The notes under the pieces are model-generated. The model saw only the letters and a list, made by a program, of their open reading frames with translations, was not told the origin of the DNA and made no database searches. Of a stretch of 64,000 nucleotides of DNA, positions 35,709-44,721 are shown piece after piece; position 1 is the stretch's first letter; each line of letters opens with the position of its first letter. Location of the stretch: positions 1-64,000 of the forward strand of contig NZ_JBQDYF010000010.1 of the NCBI RefSeq assembly GCF_052044135.1, written 5' to 3'. The position numbers were made by a program, and so were the translations under genes. Source of the DNA: Salinisphaera sp052044135 (GTDB taxonomy: Bacteria > Pseudomonadota > Gammaproteobacteria > Nevskiales > Salinisphaeraceae).

Positions 35709-36131
35709 CTAATCCGCCCGGCCGGTCCCGTTGCGCTCCCGCAGCGCGTCGCGGATCTCGGTCAGCAACACTTCCTCGCGCGAGGGCGCGGGCGGCAGGC
35801 TGGGCGCCTCGGCTTCCTGGCGCTTGAGCTTGTTGAGCAGGCGCACCACGACGAAGATCGCGAAGGCGACGATCACGAAATTGATTATCGTCTGGATGAA
35901 GCTGCCGTAGTTGACCGTCACCGCCGGGTTGTGGCCCGCCGCCTGTCGCAGCGTGACCCTGAGATTGGCGAAATCCACACCGCCGATCAGCATACCCAGG
36001 GGCGGCGTGACGATATCGTTGACCAGCGACGTCACGATCTTGCCGAAGGCCCCGCCGACGACCACGCCGACCGCCAGGTCGATCACGTTGCCGCGCACCG
36101 CGAAACTCTTGAACTCGCTCCAGAAGCTCAT
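35709..36131 (-). CDS. mscL: Large-conductance mechanosensitive channel
   Basis: MscL is the pentameric channel that vents solutes during osmotic downshock. The ATG at 36131 (MSFWSEFKSFAVRGNVIDLAVGVVVG, cited by its ends) gives 140 residues (E. coli 136). The two membrane helices, the GGAFGKIVTSLV pore region and the C-terminal RLLNKLKRQ-plus-acidic helix bundle are all recognisable. The frame continues upstream of this start, but that part does not match the family. Confidence 0.97.
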   Translation of the reverse strand: MSFWSEFKSFAVRGNVIDLAVGVVVGGAFGKIVTSLVNDIVTPPLGMLIGGVDFANLRVTLRQAAGHNPAVTVNYGSFIQTIINFVIVAFAIFVVVRLLNKLKRQEAEAPSLPPAPSREEVLLTEIRDALRERNGTGRAD

Positions 36132-36189
36132 GCTGGCTGTCCTGCCGGGATAACCGGCTGAGTGTAGCGCCGTTCGCGCGCCCGCGGGG

Positions 36190-36600
36190 TCAGTGCCAGC
36201 CGACCGGCTGGTAACCGCGCTCCCGCAGGCAACGATCGACGTAGGCGCGATAGGCAGGCGCCGGACCGCCATCGTGGTGGAATACGTCGCGTACCAGCCC
36301 GACGGCGACGCCACCCGCCGCGCCGGCCGCCGCCCCGCGCGCCGCGTTGCCGTAGATCGCACCGGCGGCCGCGCCCCCGGCCCCGCCCATGGCGCCGTGT
36401 TCGACCGCGCTGCGCCCGACGTGGCCCTTGGAATAATCCAGGCCGGCGTCCCGCGCCTGTTGCGTACAGGCCGCCACGGCCTGCTCGCCGCCCGGCGGCA
36501 TGCCCCCGCCGTGGGCGTAGAGCACCGGGTTGCGGCTGGCGCAGCCGGACAGGCCGAGTACGGCCGTTGCCGTCATAATCAGTGCACAAAGATTCCACAT
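36190..36600 (-). CDS. Glycine-zipper lipoprotein
   Basis: The ATG at 36600 gives 136 residues with a lipobox LSGC (Cys20). The middle is a glycine-zipper stretch (GAMGGAGGAAAGAIYGNAARGAAAGAAGG, cited by its ends), as in Rickettsia 17-kDa-antigen-like and YmgG/OmpA-glycine-zipper proteins that insert in or associate with membranes. The C-terminus has the YRAYVDRCLRERGYQPVGW pattern that I have seen in hypothetical YMGG-like proteins. A TTG six codons earlier is an alternative start. It lies 58 bp from mscL. Confidence 0.75.
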   Translation of the reverse strand: MWNLCALIMTATAVLGLSGCASRNPVLYAHGGGMPPGGEQAVAACTQQARDAGLDYSKGHVGRSAVEHGAMGGAGGAAAGAIYGNAARGAAAGAAGGVAVGLVRDVFHHDGGPAPAYRAYVDRCLRERGYQPVGWH

Positions 36601-36640
36601 GGCAACAAGATCCAGCAACGACAGCGTTCGGACGAGGCGA

Positions 36641-37255
36641 TCAGGCGTAATGCGTTTTCAGATGCTTGGCGATGGCGGCCGGCTTGAACAGGGCGTGTTC
36701 GGTATTGGGATCGATCATCGACGGCACTGGCGGGTGCGCGCCGTCGACACAATCGGGCGCGGCGCGGCGGATCCACGCCGCTGGCGCCGGCGCGTCGGCC
36801 AGCGCCTCGGGGCTGCGCAGGACATACGGCAACTCCAGCGCCGCCAGTAGGCCGCGCACGGCCCGGGCATGCCGATCGCGTTCGTCGCTGAACAGCTCGA
36901 ACAGCCATGCCGGCGGCAGCCGGCCGCGGTCGTCGGCGACCCGCATGCCGTACAGGTCGCGAACCCGCGCACCGGCCGCCGTGCCCAGCGCCCCGGCGGC
37001 CTCGGGCGGCGCGCGGCGTGCATCCCGCCGATCGAAATAGCGGATGATGTCGCCGGATTCGTACAACACCGTGTCGGTGTCGTCATCGACCAGCAGGGGA
37101 AACTGCTGGCGCCCGCCCACCGCTTCGGCCTGCGGACGAAACCGTCGCCCGCCGCGCGGACAGGGAAATACCACGGCATCGAGCACGCGCTCCATCAACG
37201 CTTCGCGTACCCGGCCGCAGAACGGGCAACCTTCGTACTCGTACAGATACAGCAT
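36641..37255 (-). CDS. Glutaredoxin 2/GST-like thioredoxin-fold protein
   Basis: The 204-residue product starts MLYLYEYEGCPFCGRVREAL, carrying a CPFC active site at the start of a thioredoxin fold, followed by a GST-type helical domain with LFELFSDERDRH. It resembles glutaredoxin 2 (GrxB, 215 residues) and GSTs rather than the small class I glutaredoxins. An ATG 12 bp upstream (MIQG) is possible; neither start has a clear ribosome-binding site. It would reduce disulfides or glutathionylated proteins. It diverges from queA, with about 100 bp between them. Confidence 0.75.
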   Translation of the reverse strand: MLYLYEYEGCPFCGRVREALMERVLDAVVFPCPRGGRRFRPQAEAVGGRQQFPLLVDDDTDTVLYESGDIIRYFDRRDARRAPPEAAGALGTAAGARVRDLYGMRVADDRGRLPPAWLFELFSDERDRHARAVRGLLAALELPYVLRSPEALADAPAPAAWIRRAAPDCVDGAHPPVPSMIDPNTEHALFKPAAIAKHLKTHYA

Positions 37256-37359
37256 GCCTTGGATCATACCGCATGGCGCGGCGCACGCCGGGCGCCCCGG
37301 CGGCTTGTTCGCCGGGCGCCGCCCCGCCACAATCGCCGCGCCACTGCCGGACAACGATC

Positions 37360-38385
37360 ATGGACAAGCGCGATTTCGATTACATACTGCCCGAGGCGTC
37401 GATCGCCCAGGCACCGCTGACCGAGCGCCGGGCCTCCCGTCTGCTCCGCCTCGACCGGCGCGACGGAACATGGGCCGACCGCCGGGTCGTGGATCTGCCC
37501 GAACTGCTCGGCCGCAACGACCTGCTGGTATTCAACGACACGCGGGTACTGGCCGCGCGCATGCACGGTCACAAGGCCACGGGCGGCGCAGTGGAAGTCA
37601 TGCTCGAACGTATCCTCGACAGCGCGCGCCTGACTGCCAAGATCCGGGCGAACAAGCCCCCGCGCATCGACGCCGAAATCATCATCGGCGCAACTCGCCT
37701 GACCGTGGCCGCCCGGCACGGCGAGCTGTACACACTCGTACTGACGGACCCGGCATCGTCGGTGCACGACCTGCTCGATGCGCATGGCCACATGCCCCTG
37801 CCGCCCTACATCCGGCGGCCGGACGAAATCGCCGATCGCGAACGCTATCAGACGGTCTGGGCCCGTCATGACGGCGCCGTGGCCGCGCCCACGGCAGGCT
37901 TGCATTTCGACCATGTGCTGCTCGAGGCACTGGCCGAGCGCGGTGTTGACTTCGGCACCGTCACGCTGCATGTGGGCTCGGGTACCTACCAGCGCCTGCG
38001 CGAAGGCGATGTGCGCGCGCAGCGGTTGCACGCCGAGCGTCTGCAGGTCGGCCAGGCCTTGTGCGATCAGGCCGCGGCGGCGCGGGCGGCCGGCGGGCGC
38101 GTGATCGCGGTCGGCACCACCGCCGTGCGCAGCCTGGAGACCGCGGCCCGCGCCCACAACGGCCGGCTCGGCCCGTACACGGGCGAAACGCAGCTGTTCC
38201 TGAAGCCCGGTGACGACTTCCACGCGGTGGACGCCATCTTCACCAACTTCCACGAACCGCAGTCGAGCCTGTTGATGCTGGTATCGGCGTTTGCCGGCCG
38301 CGACAACGTGCTGGCCGCCTATGCCCACGCGATCGAGGCCGGCTATCGCTTTCTCAGCTATGGCGACGCCATGTTTCTCGCCTGA
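37360..38385 (+). CDS. queA: S-adenosylmethionine:tRNA ribosyltransferase-isomerase
   Basis: QueA transfers the ribosyl part of SAM to preQ1-tRNA to make epoxyqueuosine. The ATG at 37360 (MDKRDFDYILPEASIAQAPL) gives 341 residues (E. coli 356). The N-terminal FDYILPEASIAQ, LLVFNDTRVLAARM, and the C-terminal GTTAVRSLE and TNFHEPQSSLLMLVSAF blocks are diagnostic. Its usual partner tgt is not adjacent; a PAP2-type phosphatase gene follows. Confidence 0.96.
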   Translation: MDKRDFDYILPEASIAQAPLTERRASRLLRLDRRDGTWADRRVVDLPELLGRNDLLVFNDTRVLAARMHGHKATGGAVEVMLERILDSARLTAKIRANKPPRIDAEIIIGATRLTVAARHGELYTLVLTDPASSVHDLLDAHGHMPLPPYIRRPDEIADRERYQTVWARHDGAVAAPTAGLHFDHVLLEALAERGVDFGTVTLHVGSGTYQRLREGDVRAQRLHAERLQVGQALCDQAAAARAAGGRVIAVGTTAVRSLETAARAHNGRLGPYTGETQLFLKPGDDFHAVDAIFTNFHEPQSSLLMLVSAFAGRDNVLAAYAHAIEAGYRFLSYGDAMFLA

Positions 38386-38439
38386 ACGTGATCCGTATAC
38401 TCGCAGGTTGATCGGATATCGAACCCGGAGGGGTCGCCG

Positions 38440-39321
38440 GTGGCGCACCATACATTGCCGTTCTGGCTGCTGATCGGCATGCTGGCAGTGTTGCTGCTCG
38501 CCGGCCGGCTGATCTCCGGGCTGATCCGGTGGGCGATCCGGCGCGCCACGCCGGCCACGCGCCGTATCGCCATCCGCACCGGGGACGCGCTGGTGCGCCG
38601 CCGGCCCGGACTCGACGCGGTCGGCCGCCGTTTTCCGCGTCCCCGCGCCTGGGTCGCCAGGCGCTTCGCCACCGATCGCTTCACCGGGCTGCCGTTGACA
38701 CTGATCGTCGTCGCGGCCGGCACTCTGGTCGCACTCGGCGGCGATCTGGCCGAAGACGTCATCCAGCGCGAGCGGATCGTGCAGTTCGATGCCCGGGTGA
38801 ACGCGGCCCTGGCGCCGCTGCGTCACCCCGATCTGCTGCATGTATTCGCCGCCATCACCCATCTGGCCGACGTCACCACACTGGTGGCGGTGGTGCTGGT
38901 GGTCACCGCCTTTCTCTGGGCCTACCGCCGCCCGACCTATATTCCGGGCCTGCTGCTGACCGTACTCGGCTCGCAGACACTGACCTATGCCGGCAAATAC
39001 GCCATCGATCGCCCGCGGCCGGAATTCCTGACTTTTGCCAGCGCGGTCACGCCCTCGTTCCCCAGCGGCCACGCCACCGGCGCGATGGCGATCTACGGCT
39101 TCATCGCCTATGCGATCGCACGCAATATGGCGAGCGCGCGACTGCGTTTCGAGCTGGCCTACGGATGCGGGGCACTGATCCTGCTGATCGCGTTCAGCCG
39201 GCTCCTGCTGTCGGTGCATTTCGCCAGCGATGTGGCCGCCGGGCTGCTGGTCGGCGGCTTCTGGTTGCTGGCCGGTTTCGCGCTCACCGAATACCTGAAC
39301 GATCGCGCCGCCCGGCGCTGA
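38440..39321 (+). CDS. PAP2-family membrane phosphatase
   Basis: This integral membrane acid-phosphatase-type lipid phosphatase is possibly an undecaprenyl-diphosphate or phosphatidate phosphatase. The GTG at 38440 has GGAGGGG about 7 nt upstream. The 293 residues contain the three PAP2 motifs in order: KYAIDRPRPE (KX6RP), SFPSGHATG (PSGH) and SRLLLSVHFASD (SRX5HX3D), within six predicted helices. The N-terminal 60 residues add an extra hydrophobic helix and a basic stretch. It follows queA by 54 bp and is convergent with the Kef-type gene. Confidence 0.92.
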   Translation: MAHHTLPFWLLIGMLAVLLLAGRLISGLIRWAIRRATPATRRIAIRTGDALVRRRPGLDAVGRRFPRPRAWVARRFATDRFTGLPLTLIVVAAGTLVALGGDLAEDVIQRERIVQFDARVNAALAPLRHPDLLHVFAAITHLADVTTLVAVVLVVTAFLWAYRRPTYIPGLLLTVLGSQTLTYAGKYAIDRPRPEFLTFASAVTPSFPSGHATGAMAIYGFIAYAIARNMASARLRFELAYGCGALILLIAFSRLLLSVHFASDVAAGLLVGGFWLLAGFALTEYLNDRAARR

Positions 39322-39326
39322 TGCAT

Positions 39327-41129
39327 TCAGCGGCCGCCGGACTGTTCGCCGGCAGCCTCCAGCTCGTCGCGCTCGAACAACGCCTCCAGTTCGACCGCGG
39401 CTTCACGCACGCGTTTTTCCAGCCGTTCCTGATCGTTGGCTACCTCGTAATGCTCGGCCAGACGTGCCTCGTCGTGGGCCTTGAATGTCTTCTGCACACG
39501 CTCGACTTCCGCCCGCGGCAGGCCGAGCGCGCGCATGGTGTCGCCGGCCAGCGCGATGCTGGAGAGAAACGTATCGCGCTCGAACACGGTCACGCCCAGA
39601 TCCATCAACCGATAGGCATGCTGACGGTCGCGGGCCCGCGCGACGATGGTCAGATTCGGAAAATGGGTCTGCACCATGTGCACGGTCCGCAGCGAGACTT
39701 CGACATCGGCAATGGCCAGCACCAGTACACGCGCCTCCTCCGCGCGTGCGGCGCGCAGCATGTCGACCCGGGACGCATCGCCGTAATAGACCTTGGCGCC
39801 GAAGCGGCGCACGAAGTCCACCTGGGCCGGATTGGCCTCGAGCGCGACGAAGCCGATCCGCTTGGCCCGCAGCATGCGCGCGACGATGCCACCCACGCGG
39901 CCGAAGCCCGCGATGATCACCGGATGCTCCGATTCGGCGGGCATTTCGTAGTCGGGCGTGCCGGCGGCCGGCGCGCGCCGGGCATTGAACCAGGCCACGC
40001 CCTGCACCGCGAATGGCGTGAGCACCATGGACAACGTCACCGTCGCTACCAGCACATCGGCTTCGGCCTGCACGAACAGATGCCCGGCCACCGCCGTCGA
40101 CAGAATCACGAAGGCGAATTCACCGCCCTGGCCAAGATAGGCCGCCAGATTGCGCGAGGCGGCCCAGGACAGTCCGTGCCGACGCGCCAGGACCGCCAGG
40201 ATCAACCCCTTGATCGCCACCAGGCCCAGCGTGAGCTCGATCAGATAAACCGGCTGCGAGGCGAACAGACCGAGATTGATCGACATGCCCACCGCGATGA
40301 AGAACAGGCCGAGCAGCAGATCCTTGAACGGATCGACGTTGGCCTCGAGCTCGTGCCGATACTCCGAGTCGGCCAGCAGCACGCCGGCCACGAACGCCCC
40401 GAGCGCCACCGAAATACCGGTGGCTTCCATGATCGCGGCGGTGCCGACCACGATCAGCAGCGTCATGGCGATGAAGATTTCCTGCATGCGCGTGGCCGCC
40501 ACCACGCGCAGCACCGGCTTGAGAACATAGTGACCGCCGACCACCAGCCCGGCGATCACCGCCGCCACCTTGGCCGTCTTTTCGATGCCGCCGAGCAGCG
40601 TGACCTCGGCATGGCCGACCGACAACAACGGCAGCAGTGCCAGAATCGGAATCACCGCCAGATCCTGGAACAACAGGATGGCGAAAGCCGAGCGACCGTG
40701 GCGCGAGGTCAGTTCACCGCGTTCGCCGAGCATCTGCAGCGCAAACGCGGTCGACGACAATGCCAGCGAGAAGCCGGCCACCACAGCGGGCGCGGGCGGC
40801 AGGTGCATGATCCAGGTCGCGCCCAGCGACAGCACGACACCGCTGGCCAGCACCTGCAGTCCGCCGAGGCCGAGAATGGTCTTGCGCAAAGCCCACAGAC
40901 GGCGAGGCTGCATCTCCAGGCCGATGATGAATAACAGGAAGACCACGCCGAACTCAGCCAGATGCAGTACCTCGTCGACCTGGTCGATCAGGCCCAGGCC
41001 CCACGGCCCGATCACCACCCCGGCGAGCAGATAACCGAGCACCGACCCCAGGCGCAATTTCTGGGCGATCGGCACCGCGATGACCGCCGCCGCGAGAAAC
41101 ACCACCACTTCGACCAGCGACACGCTCAA
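39327..41129 (-). CDS. Kef-type K+/H+ antiporter with RCK (TrkA-N) domain
   Basis: This is a monovalent cation:proton antiporter-2 family protein that extrudes K+, as KefB/KefC do in response to glutathione adducts. The TTG at 41129 is chosen because a GGAG site lies 8 nt before it, giving 600 residues (KefB 601). An N-terminal half of about 12 membrane helices (for example VLGYLLAGVVIGPWGLGL, LALSSTAFALQML, AAYLGQGGEFAFVI) precedes a TrkA-N nucleotide-binding domain beginning VIIAGFGRVGGIVARML. A charged C-terminal tail (ERDELEAAGEQSGGR) follows. The regulatory partner kefG is not nearby. Confidence 0.93.
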   Translation of the reverse strand: MSVSLVEVVVFLAAAVIAVPIAQKLRLGSVLGYLLAGVVIGPWGLGLIDQVDEVLHLAEFGVVFLLFIIGLEMQPRRLWALRKTILGLGGLQVLASGVVLSLGATWIMHLPPAPAVVAGFSLALSSTAFALQMLGERGELTSRHGRSAFAILLFQDLAVIPILALLPLLSVGHAEVTLLGGIEKTAKVAAVIAGLVVGGHYVLKPVLRVVAATRMQEIFIAMTLLIVVGTAAIMEATGISVALGAFVAGVLLADSEYRHELEANVDPFKDLLLGLFFIAVGMSINLGLFASQPVYLIELTLGLVAIKGLILAVLARRHGLSWAASRNLAAYLGQGGEFAFVILSTAVAGHLFVQAEADVLVATVTLSMVLTPFAVQGVAWFNARRAPAAGTPDYEMPAESEHPVIIAGFGRVGGIVARMLRAKRIGFVALEANPAQVDFVRRFGAKVYYGDASRVDMLRAARAEEARVLVLAIADVEVSLRTVHMVQTHFPNLTIVARARDRQHAYRLMDLGVTVFERDTFLSSIALAGDTMRALGLPRAEVERVQKTFKAHDEARLAEHYEVANDQERLEKRVREAAVELEALFERDELEAAGEQSGGR

Positions 41130-41638
41130 AACGATTACTCCTGAATAGGCTGCGACTAGCTTAGAGCCTGCCGCGGTTGGCCACGAGCCCCCGGAGCGGC
41201 GGCGCCGCACGCCCACCCCGCGTCAAATCACAGCAAGGCCCGGGCCAGGTGCGGCCCGCCAACACGCATTCATACCGCACACCGGTGACGGTGTCATGGC
41301 GTCGCCGCCGATATCGAAGCATGCGGGGGTTCGGGGCCAAACGCCGCCCGGGGAGTGGGCGCCGCGACGGCGGTACCGTCCGGCTCGGGCCGCCCTTCAT
41401 CACCTGGGGCCTGTTGCCGCTTCACGCGACGCCAGGGTTATTAATCCGGCATCAAAACAGCTGACTTGATCCGCTGTTTTCAACGCCTTCAAAAATAAAA
41501 GCCGGCGCCTGTCCGTGTTTTATTTTTAAAGGCTTAGCGGCCGATGGCCGCGGCAAGCATGCGGTCGCATACTCGCGCTATCAACCCGAGAAATCATCTA
41601 TTTTTGTGCCGGGTTAATAGCGCGCCCCGCGGCGGTCT
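41130..41638. other. Intergenic region between the Kef gene and the SDR gene, no gene seen
   Basis: These 509 bp hold no convincing gene. The left part is GC-rich with no good ribosome-binding site. At 41407-41422 there is a 13-base match (GGGCCTGTTGCCG) to the end of the repeat element, too short to call a copy. Inverted repeats occur at 41454-41461 / 41473-41480 (AAAACAGC / GCTGTTTT) and at 41485-41533. All neighbouring genes are on the minus strand, so this tract probably holds the transcript end of the SDR operon and the promoter of the Kef gene. Confidence 0.5.
41485..41533 (-). terminator. Long AT-rich stem-loop downstream of the sugar/polyol operon
   Basis: Two 16-bp arms (41485-41500 and 41518-41533) pair with a single mismatch, around a 17-nt GC-rich loop. 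The arms contain runs of A and T, so the RNA ends in a U-rich stretch on both strands. It lies 106 bp past the SDR stop codon, in the right place to end the minus-strand operon. The weak AT stem makes it an unconventional terminator. Confidence 0.45.
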
Positions 41639-42406
41639 TTACTGGATGCTGTAGCCGCCGTCGATCACCAGATTGGCGCCATTGATCATGTCGGCGGCGT
41701 CGCTGGCCAGATACAGCGCACAGCCGGCGATCTCTTCCGGGTAGACGAAGCGCCGCGCCGGAATCTTCTCCTTCATGCGCTCGCCGACCTCGCCGGCCCA
41801 GGCGCGGCGGCCCAGATCGGTCAGCGCCACGGTCGGCGAGATCGCGTTGACGCGAATGCCGCGCGGGCCCCACTCGGAGGCCAGGACCTTGGTCAGGCCG
41901 ACCACGCCGGCCTTGCTGGTGCAGTAGGCCAGATGCTTGTCGAGCGCGACCTCGGCCGCCTGTGAAGCCATATTGATGATGCGCCCGCCGCCGGCTTCGA
42001 GCATATGCCGGCCCACGGTCTGGCACATCAGGAACACGCCTTTAAGGTTGACGTTCAGCGTGAGATCCCAATCCGCCTCGCTGAGATCCTCGGCCCAGTC
42101 CAGCGCCACCACACCGGCATTGTTGACCAGCACGTCGATGCGGCCGTATTCGGCGATCACACGATCGACCGCGGCCCGGACATCGGCGCTGTCGGTCACA
42201 TCCGCCTGGATGCCGATCGCCGACTCGTCGGTGCCGATCGCGCGGGCCGTGGCTGCAACCTGTTCGCTGCGATCGACCAGCGCCACGCGGGCGCCTTTCT
42301 CGACATAAAGCTCGGCGATGGCCCGCCCGATGCCGGCCGCGCCCCCGGTGATCAGCGCGATCCGGCCCGCGAGCGCAAAGTTCTTGTCATAGCCTTGATA
42401 TTCCAT
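41639..42406 (-). CDS. Short-chain dehydrogenase/reductase, probable polyol dehydrogenase
   Basis: This is a classical SDR of 255 residues from the ATG at 42406 (MEYQGYDKNFALAG). The nucleotide loop TGGAAGIG is at about 20-27. Asp45 (ALVDRS) favours NAD. The NNAG motif is at 95-98 and the catalytic Ser148, Tyr161 and Lys165 (YCTSK) are present. The N-terminal YDxNFxLxGR pattern is like polyol dehydrogenases such as GolD or D-threitol dehydrogenase. It is the last gene of the ribose-type ABC operon, which supports oxidation of an imported sugar or polyol. The substrate is not resolved. Confidence 0.75.
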   Translation of the reverse strand: MEYQGYDKNFALAGRIALITGGAAGIGRAIAELYVEKGARVALVDRSEQVAATARAIGTDESAIGIQADVTDSADVRAAVDRVIAEYGRIDVLVNNAGVVALDWAEDLSEADWDLTLNVNLKGVFLMCQTVGRHMLEAGGGRIINMASQAAEVALDKHLAYCTSKAGVVGLTKVLASEWGPRGIRVNAISPTVALTDLGRRAWAGEVGERMKEKIPARRFVYPEEIAGCALYLASDAADMINGANLVIDGGYSIQ

Positions 42407-42559
42407 GGGAATCACCGCGTCAGAATTGCCCCATCGCCGGCCCAGGCACGGCCGAGCCCGCACCGGGGCGAACCCGGTGAACGAGCGATCGATGTGGCGG
42501 GCGGCAACCGCGGCCGGCGCTTCCGCTGGGAAACGACAGCCACGGCGCCGCCGAGGCGT

Positions 42560-43588
42560 TTACTGGTGGCCGTAGTGGCCGGAGGCCAGGTTCTTGTTGA
42601 TCAACTCGGGCAGGCCGTCAATGAACTGCTGGCGGTTGTCGTACATCTGCTTCATGTACTGGTCGGCGTTGTCCTGGGTCACGACCGGCATGTGGATCAT
42701 GATCTTGTCGGGCACCGACTGACCCCGCACCGCATTGACCGCGACCTGCAGGGCCATGCCGAGCTGCAGCGGCGCGTTCTGCAGGTTGGTCACCAGCTGA
42801 CGCCCCGAGGCCACATTCTTCAGACCGGCCTCGATGCCGTCCACGCCGACCACCGGCACGTTGGTGATCCGGCGCTGGCGCATGGCCCGGATCGCGCCCA
42901 CCGCCATGTCGTCATTCTCCGAGATGATGCCGTCGATTTGGGTGCCATATCGCGACAGCCAGGAGGCGGTGATGTTGTAGCCCTTCTCGCGCTTCCAGTC
43001 GCCCGGACGCTGGGCCAGCACCTTGATGCCTGAATGCTGCTTGAGCACGTTCTCGATGCCCTGGGTGCGGTCGATGGTCGCCGACTGGCCCAGCGGGCCC
43101 TTGAGGATCACCACGTTGCCCTTGCCGCCGATCTTTTTGACCAGCGCCTTGGTCTCGTTCTCGCCGGCCAGCACATCGTCCGGACCGACATAGGAGGTCA
43201 GGTACTGTTCGCCGGGCGGGAAGATCTTCACGTTGGTGCCGATCACCTTGATGCCCTTCGACTTGGCCTCCTTGATCTGCGGGCCGAGCGCGGAGGAGTC
43301 GACCGGATCGATCACGATCGCGTCCACATGCTGCCCGATGAACTGCTTGATCTGGGCCACCTGGCTGGCGACCGAGCCATCGGCGCTGGCCCAGCGCAGA
43401 TCGACGTTGTCGGCCTTGGCCACCGCTTCGACGCCTTCCTTGCCCGACGAAACCCAGCCCGACATGCCATAGACAGTGAAGCCGACCGTGATCGGCTTGT
43501 CCTGCGCGGCCAGGCTCGGCGCGGCCATTGCCACGCAGCCCAGCGTCAATAGCGCGGCCGCGGCCCGCTTAAGGAATGATGATTTCAT
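42560..43588 (-). CDS. Sugar ABC transporter substrate-binding protein (RbsB family)
   Basis: This periplasmic binding protein of the ribose/xylose-type family is made from an ATG at 43588 with AGGAGG just upstream. The 342 residues have a signal peptide ending near SLAA (about residue 28), then the two-lobed fold with VGFTVYGMSGWVSSGKEGVEA, DAIVIDPVDSSALGPQIKEAK and VPVVGVDGIEAGLKNV (each cited briefly). The ligand is unknown; the dehydrogenase in the operon suggests a polyol or pentose. The permease gene lies 78 bp downstream in transcript terms of its neighbour order. Confidence 0.88.
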   Translation of the reverse strand: MKSSFLKRAAAALLTLGCVAMAAPSLAAQDKPITVGFTVYGMSGWVSSGKEGVEAVAKADNVDLRWASADGSVASQVAQIKQFIGQHVDAIVIDPVDSSALGPQIKEAKSKGIKVIGTNVKIFPPGEQYLTSYVGPDDVLAGENETKALVKKIGGKGNVVILKGPLGQSATIDRTQGIENVLKQHSGIKVLAQRPGDWKREKGYNITASWLSRYGTQIDGIISENDDMAVGAIRAMRQRRITNVPVVGVDGIEAGLKNVASGRQLVTNLQNAPLQLGMALQVAVNAVRGQSVPDKIMIHMPVVTQDNADQYMKQMYDNRQQFIDGLPELINKNLASGHYGHQ

Positions 43589-43666
43589 GAGGGTCCTCCT
43601 GTTTTCTCGCTCGAGATCACAGCCACAACGGCTGTGGTTTGTTGTAATCGATGCCATCCCGGCCGC

Positions 43667-44686
43667 TCAGACCAGCTTTCGCCGGCTGGCGATGGTGTCC
43701 AGAAAGACCGCCAGGATGATGATGAAACCGCGGATGATGTGTTGATAGAACGGCGAGACATTGAGAATCGTCAGGCCGTTGTCGATGGTGCCGAGCAGGA
43801 TCACGCCGAACAGCGCGCCGGCGATCGAGCCGCGCCCGCCGGCCAGGCTGATGCCGCCGATCACGGGGGCGGCAATCGCGGTCAGCTCGTAGCCGGAGCC
43901 GGTCGAGGCGATGCCGGCGGTGATCTGGGCGGCCAGCAACACGCCGGCCAGCCCGGACAATCCACCGGAGATCACGAACGCCGAGATCAGCACGCGCCGG
44001 ATCGGCAGGCCGGCGACGAAAGCCGCCTGGATGTTGCCGCCCACGGCGTAGATGTAGCGGCCGAAGCGGGTCTTGGCCAGTACCAGCCACAGCAGCAGGA
44101 ATACGATGAACATGATGTAGATCGGGATGGGGATCCCGAGATACGCGTTGATCGAGATATTGAGAAACGGATCGTTGTCGATCGAGATCTGCTGGCCGGC
44201 GCTGAAGACATAGCCGATGCCGAGCGCGATCGACAGCGTGCCGAGGGTCGCCACGAACGACGGGATATTGAGCAGGGCCACCGCGATCCCGTTGAAGGCC
44301 CCGATCAGCACGCCGGCGAACACCCCGCCCGCGATCGCGACCAGACACCAGCCGACGCCGGAATGACCGGTCAGGATCACGGCCGCCACCACCCCGGCCA
44401 GGCCCACGATGCTGCCCACCGACAGATCGATGCCGCCCGAGAGCACGACCACACCTTCGCCGAAGCCGATCAGGGCATAGACCGAGATCAGCATCAGGAT
44501 GGAGATGATGTTGTAGAAGGAGATGAACTGCGGCTGCGCGATCGTCAGCGGGATCACATAGCAGGCGAAGGCGACCCATACCACCAGCGAGGCCAGTCGC
44601 TGACGATTGAACAGCGCGTGCCGGCGCGCGGGCGCCGCTGTGGCGTCGGGGGTGGATGGCGTTGGGGCTGTGCTCACGTGGGTCAT
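43667..44686 (-). CDS. Sugar ABC transporter permease (RbsC family)
   Basis: This is an inner-membrane permease of 339 residues with about 8-10 helices. The family blocks LSGGIDLSVGSIVGL near the N-terminal third and GTGYELTAIAAPVIGGISLAGGRG (here SGSGYELTAIAA ..., cited in part) near the C-terminal third identify the ribose/xylose/branched-chain family. It pairs with the ATPase just upstream (35 bp gap) and the binding protein downstream. The usual single-permease architecture (a homodimer) applies. Confidence 0.9.
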   Translation of the reverse strand: MTHVSTAPTPSTPDATAAPARRHALFNRQRLASLVVWVAFACYVIPLTIAQPQFISFYNIISILMLISVYALIGFGEGVVVLSGGIDLSVGSIVGLAGVVAAVILTGHSGVGWCLVAIAGGVFAGVLIGAFNGIAVALLNIPSFVATLGTLSIALGIGYVFSAGQQISIDNDPFLNISINAYLGIPIPIYIMFIVFLLLWLVLAKTRFGRYIYAVGGNIQAAFVAGLPIRRVLISAFVISGGLSGLAGVLLAAQITAGIASTGSGYELTAIAAPVIGGISLAGGRGSIAGALFGVILLGTIDNGLTILNVSPFYQHIIRGFIIILAVFLDTIASRRKLV

Positions 44687-44721
44687 CCTCTTTCTGAATC
44701 GTGGGATCGTGGTCGCCGCCG

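Noticed and set aside
38529..40934. Plus-strand open frame of about 800 codons across the PAP2 and Kef genes
   Set aside because: It spans two real genes on opposite strands in different frames and has no family similarity.
41407..41422. GGGCCTGTTGCCG match to the repeat element end
   Set aside because: Only 13 bases match and the interior does not continue; chance or an eroded remnant cannot be told apart.
41161..41464. Overlapping open frames on both strands between the Kef and SDR genes
   Set aside because: Arg/Gly-rich composition, no ribosome-binding site and no family similarity; typical GC-rich noise.
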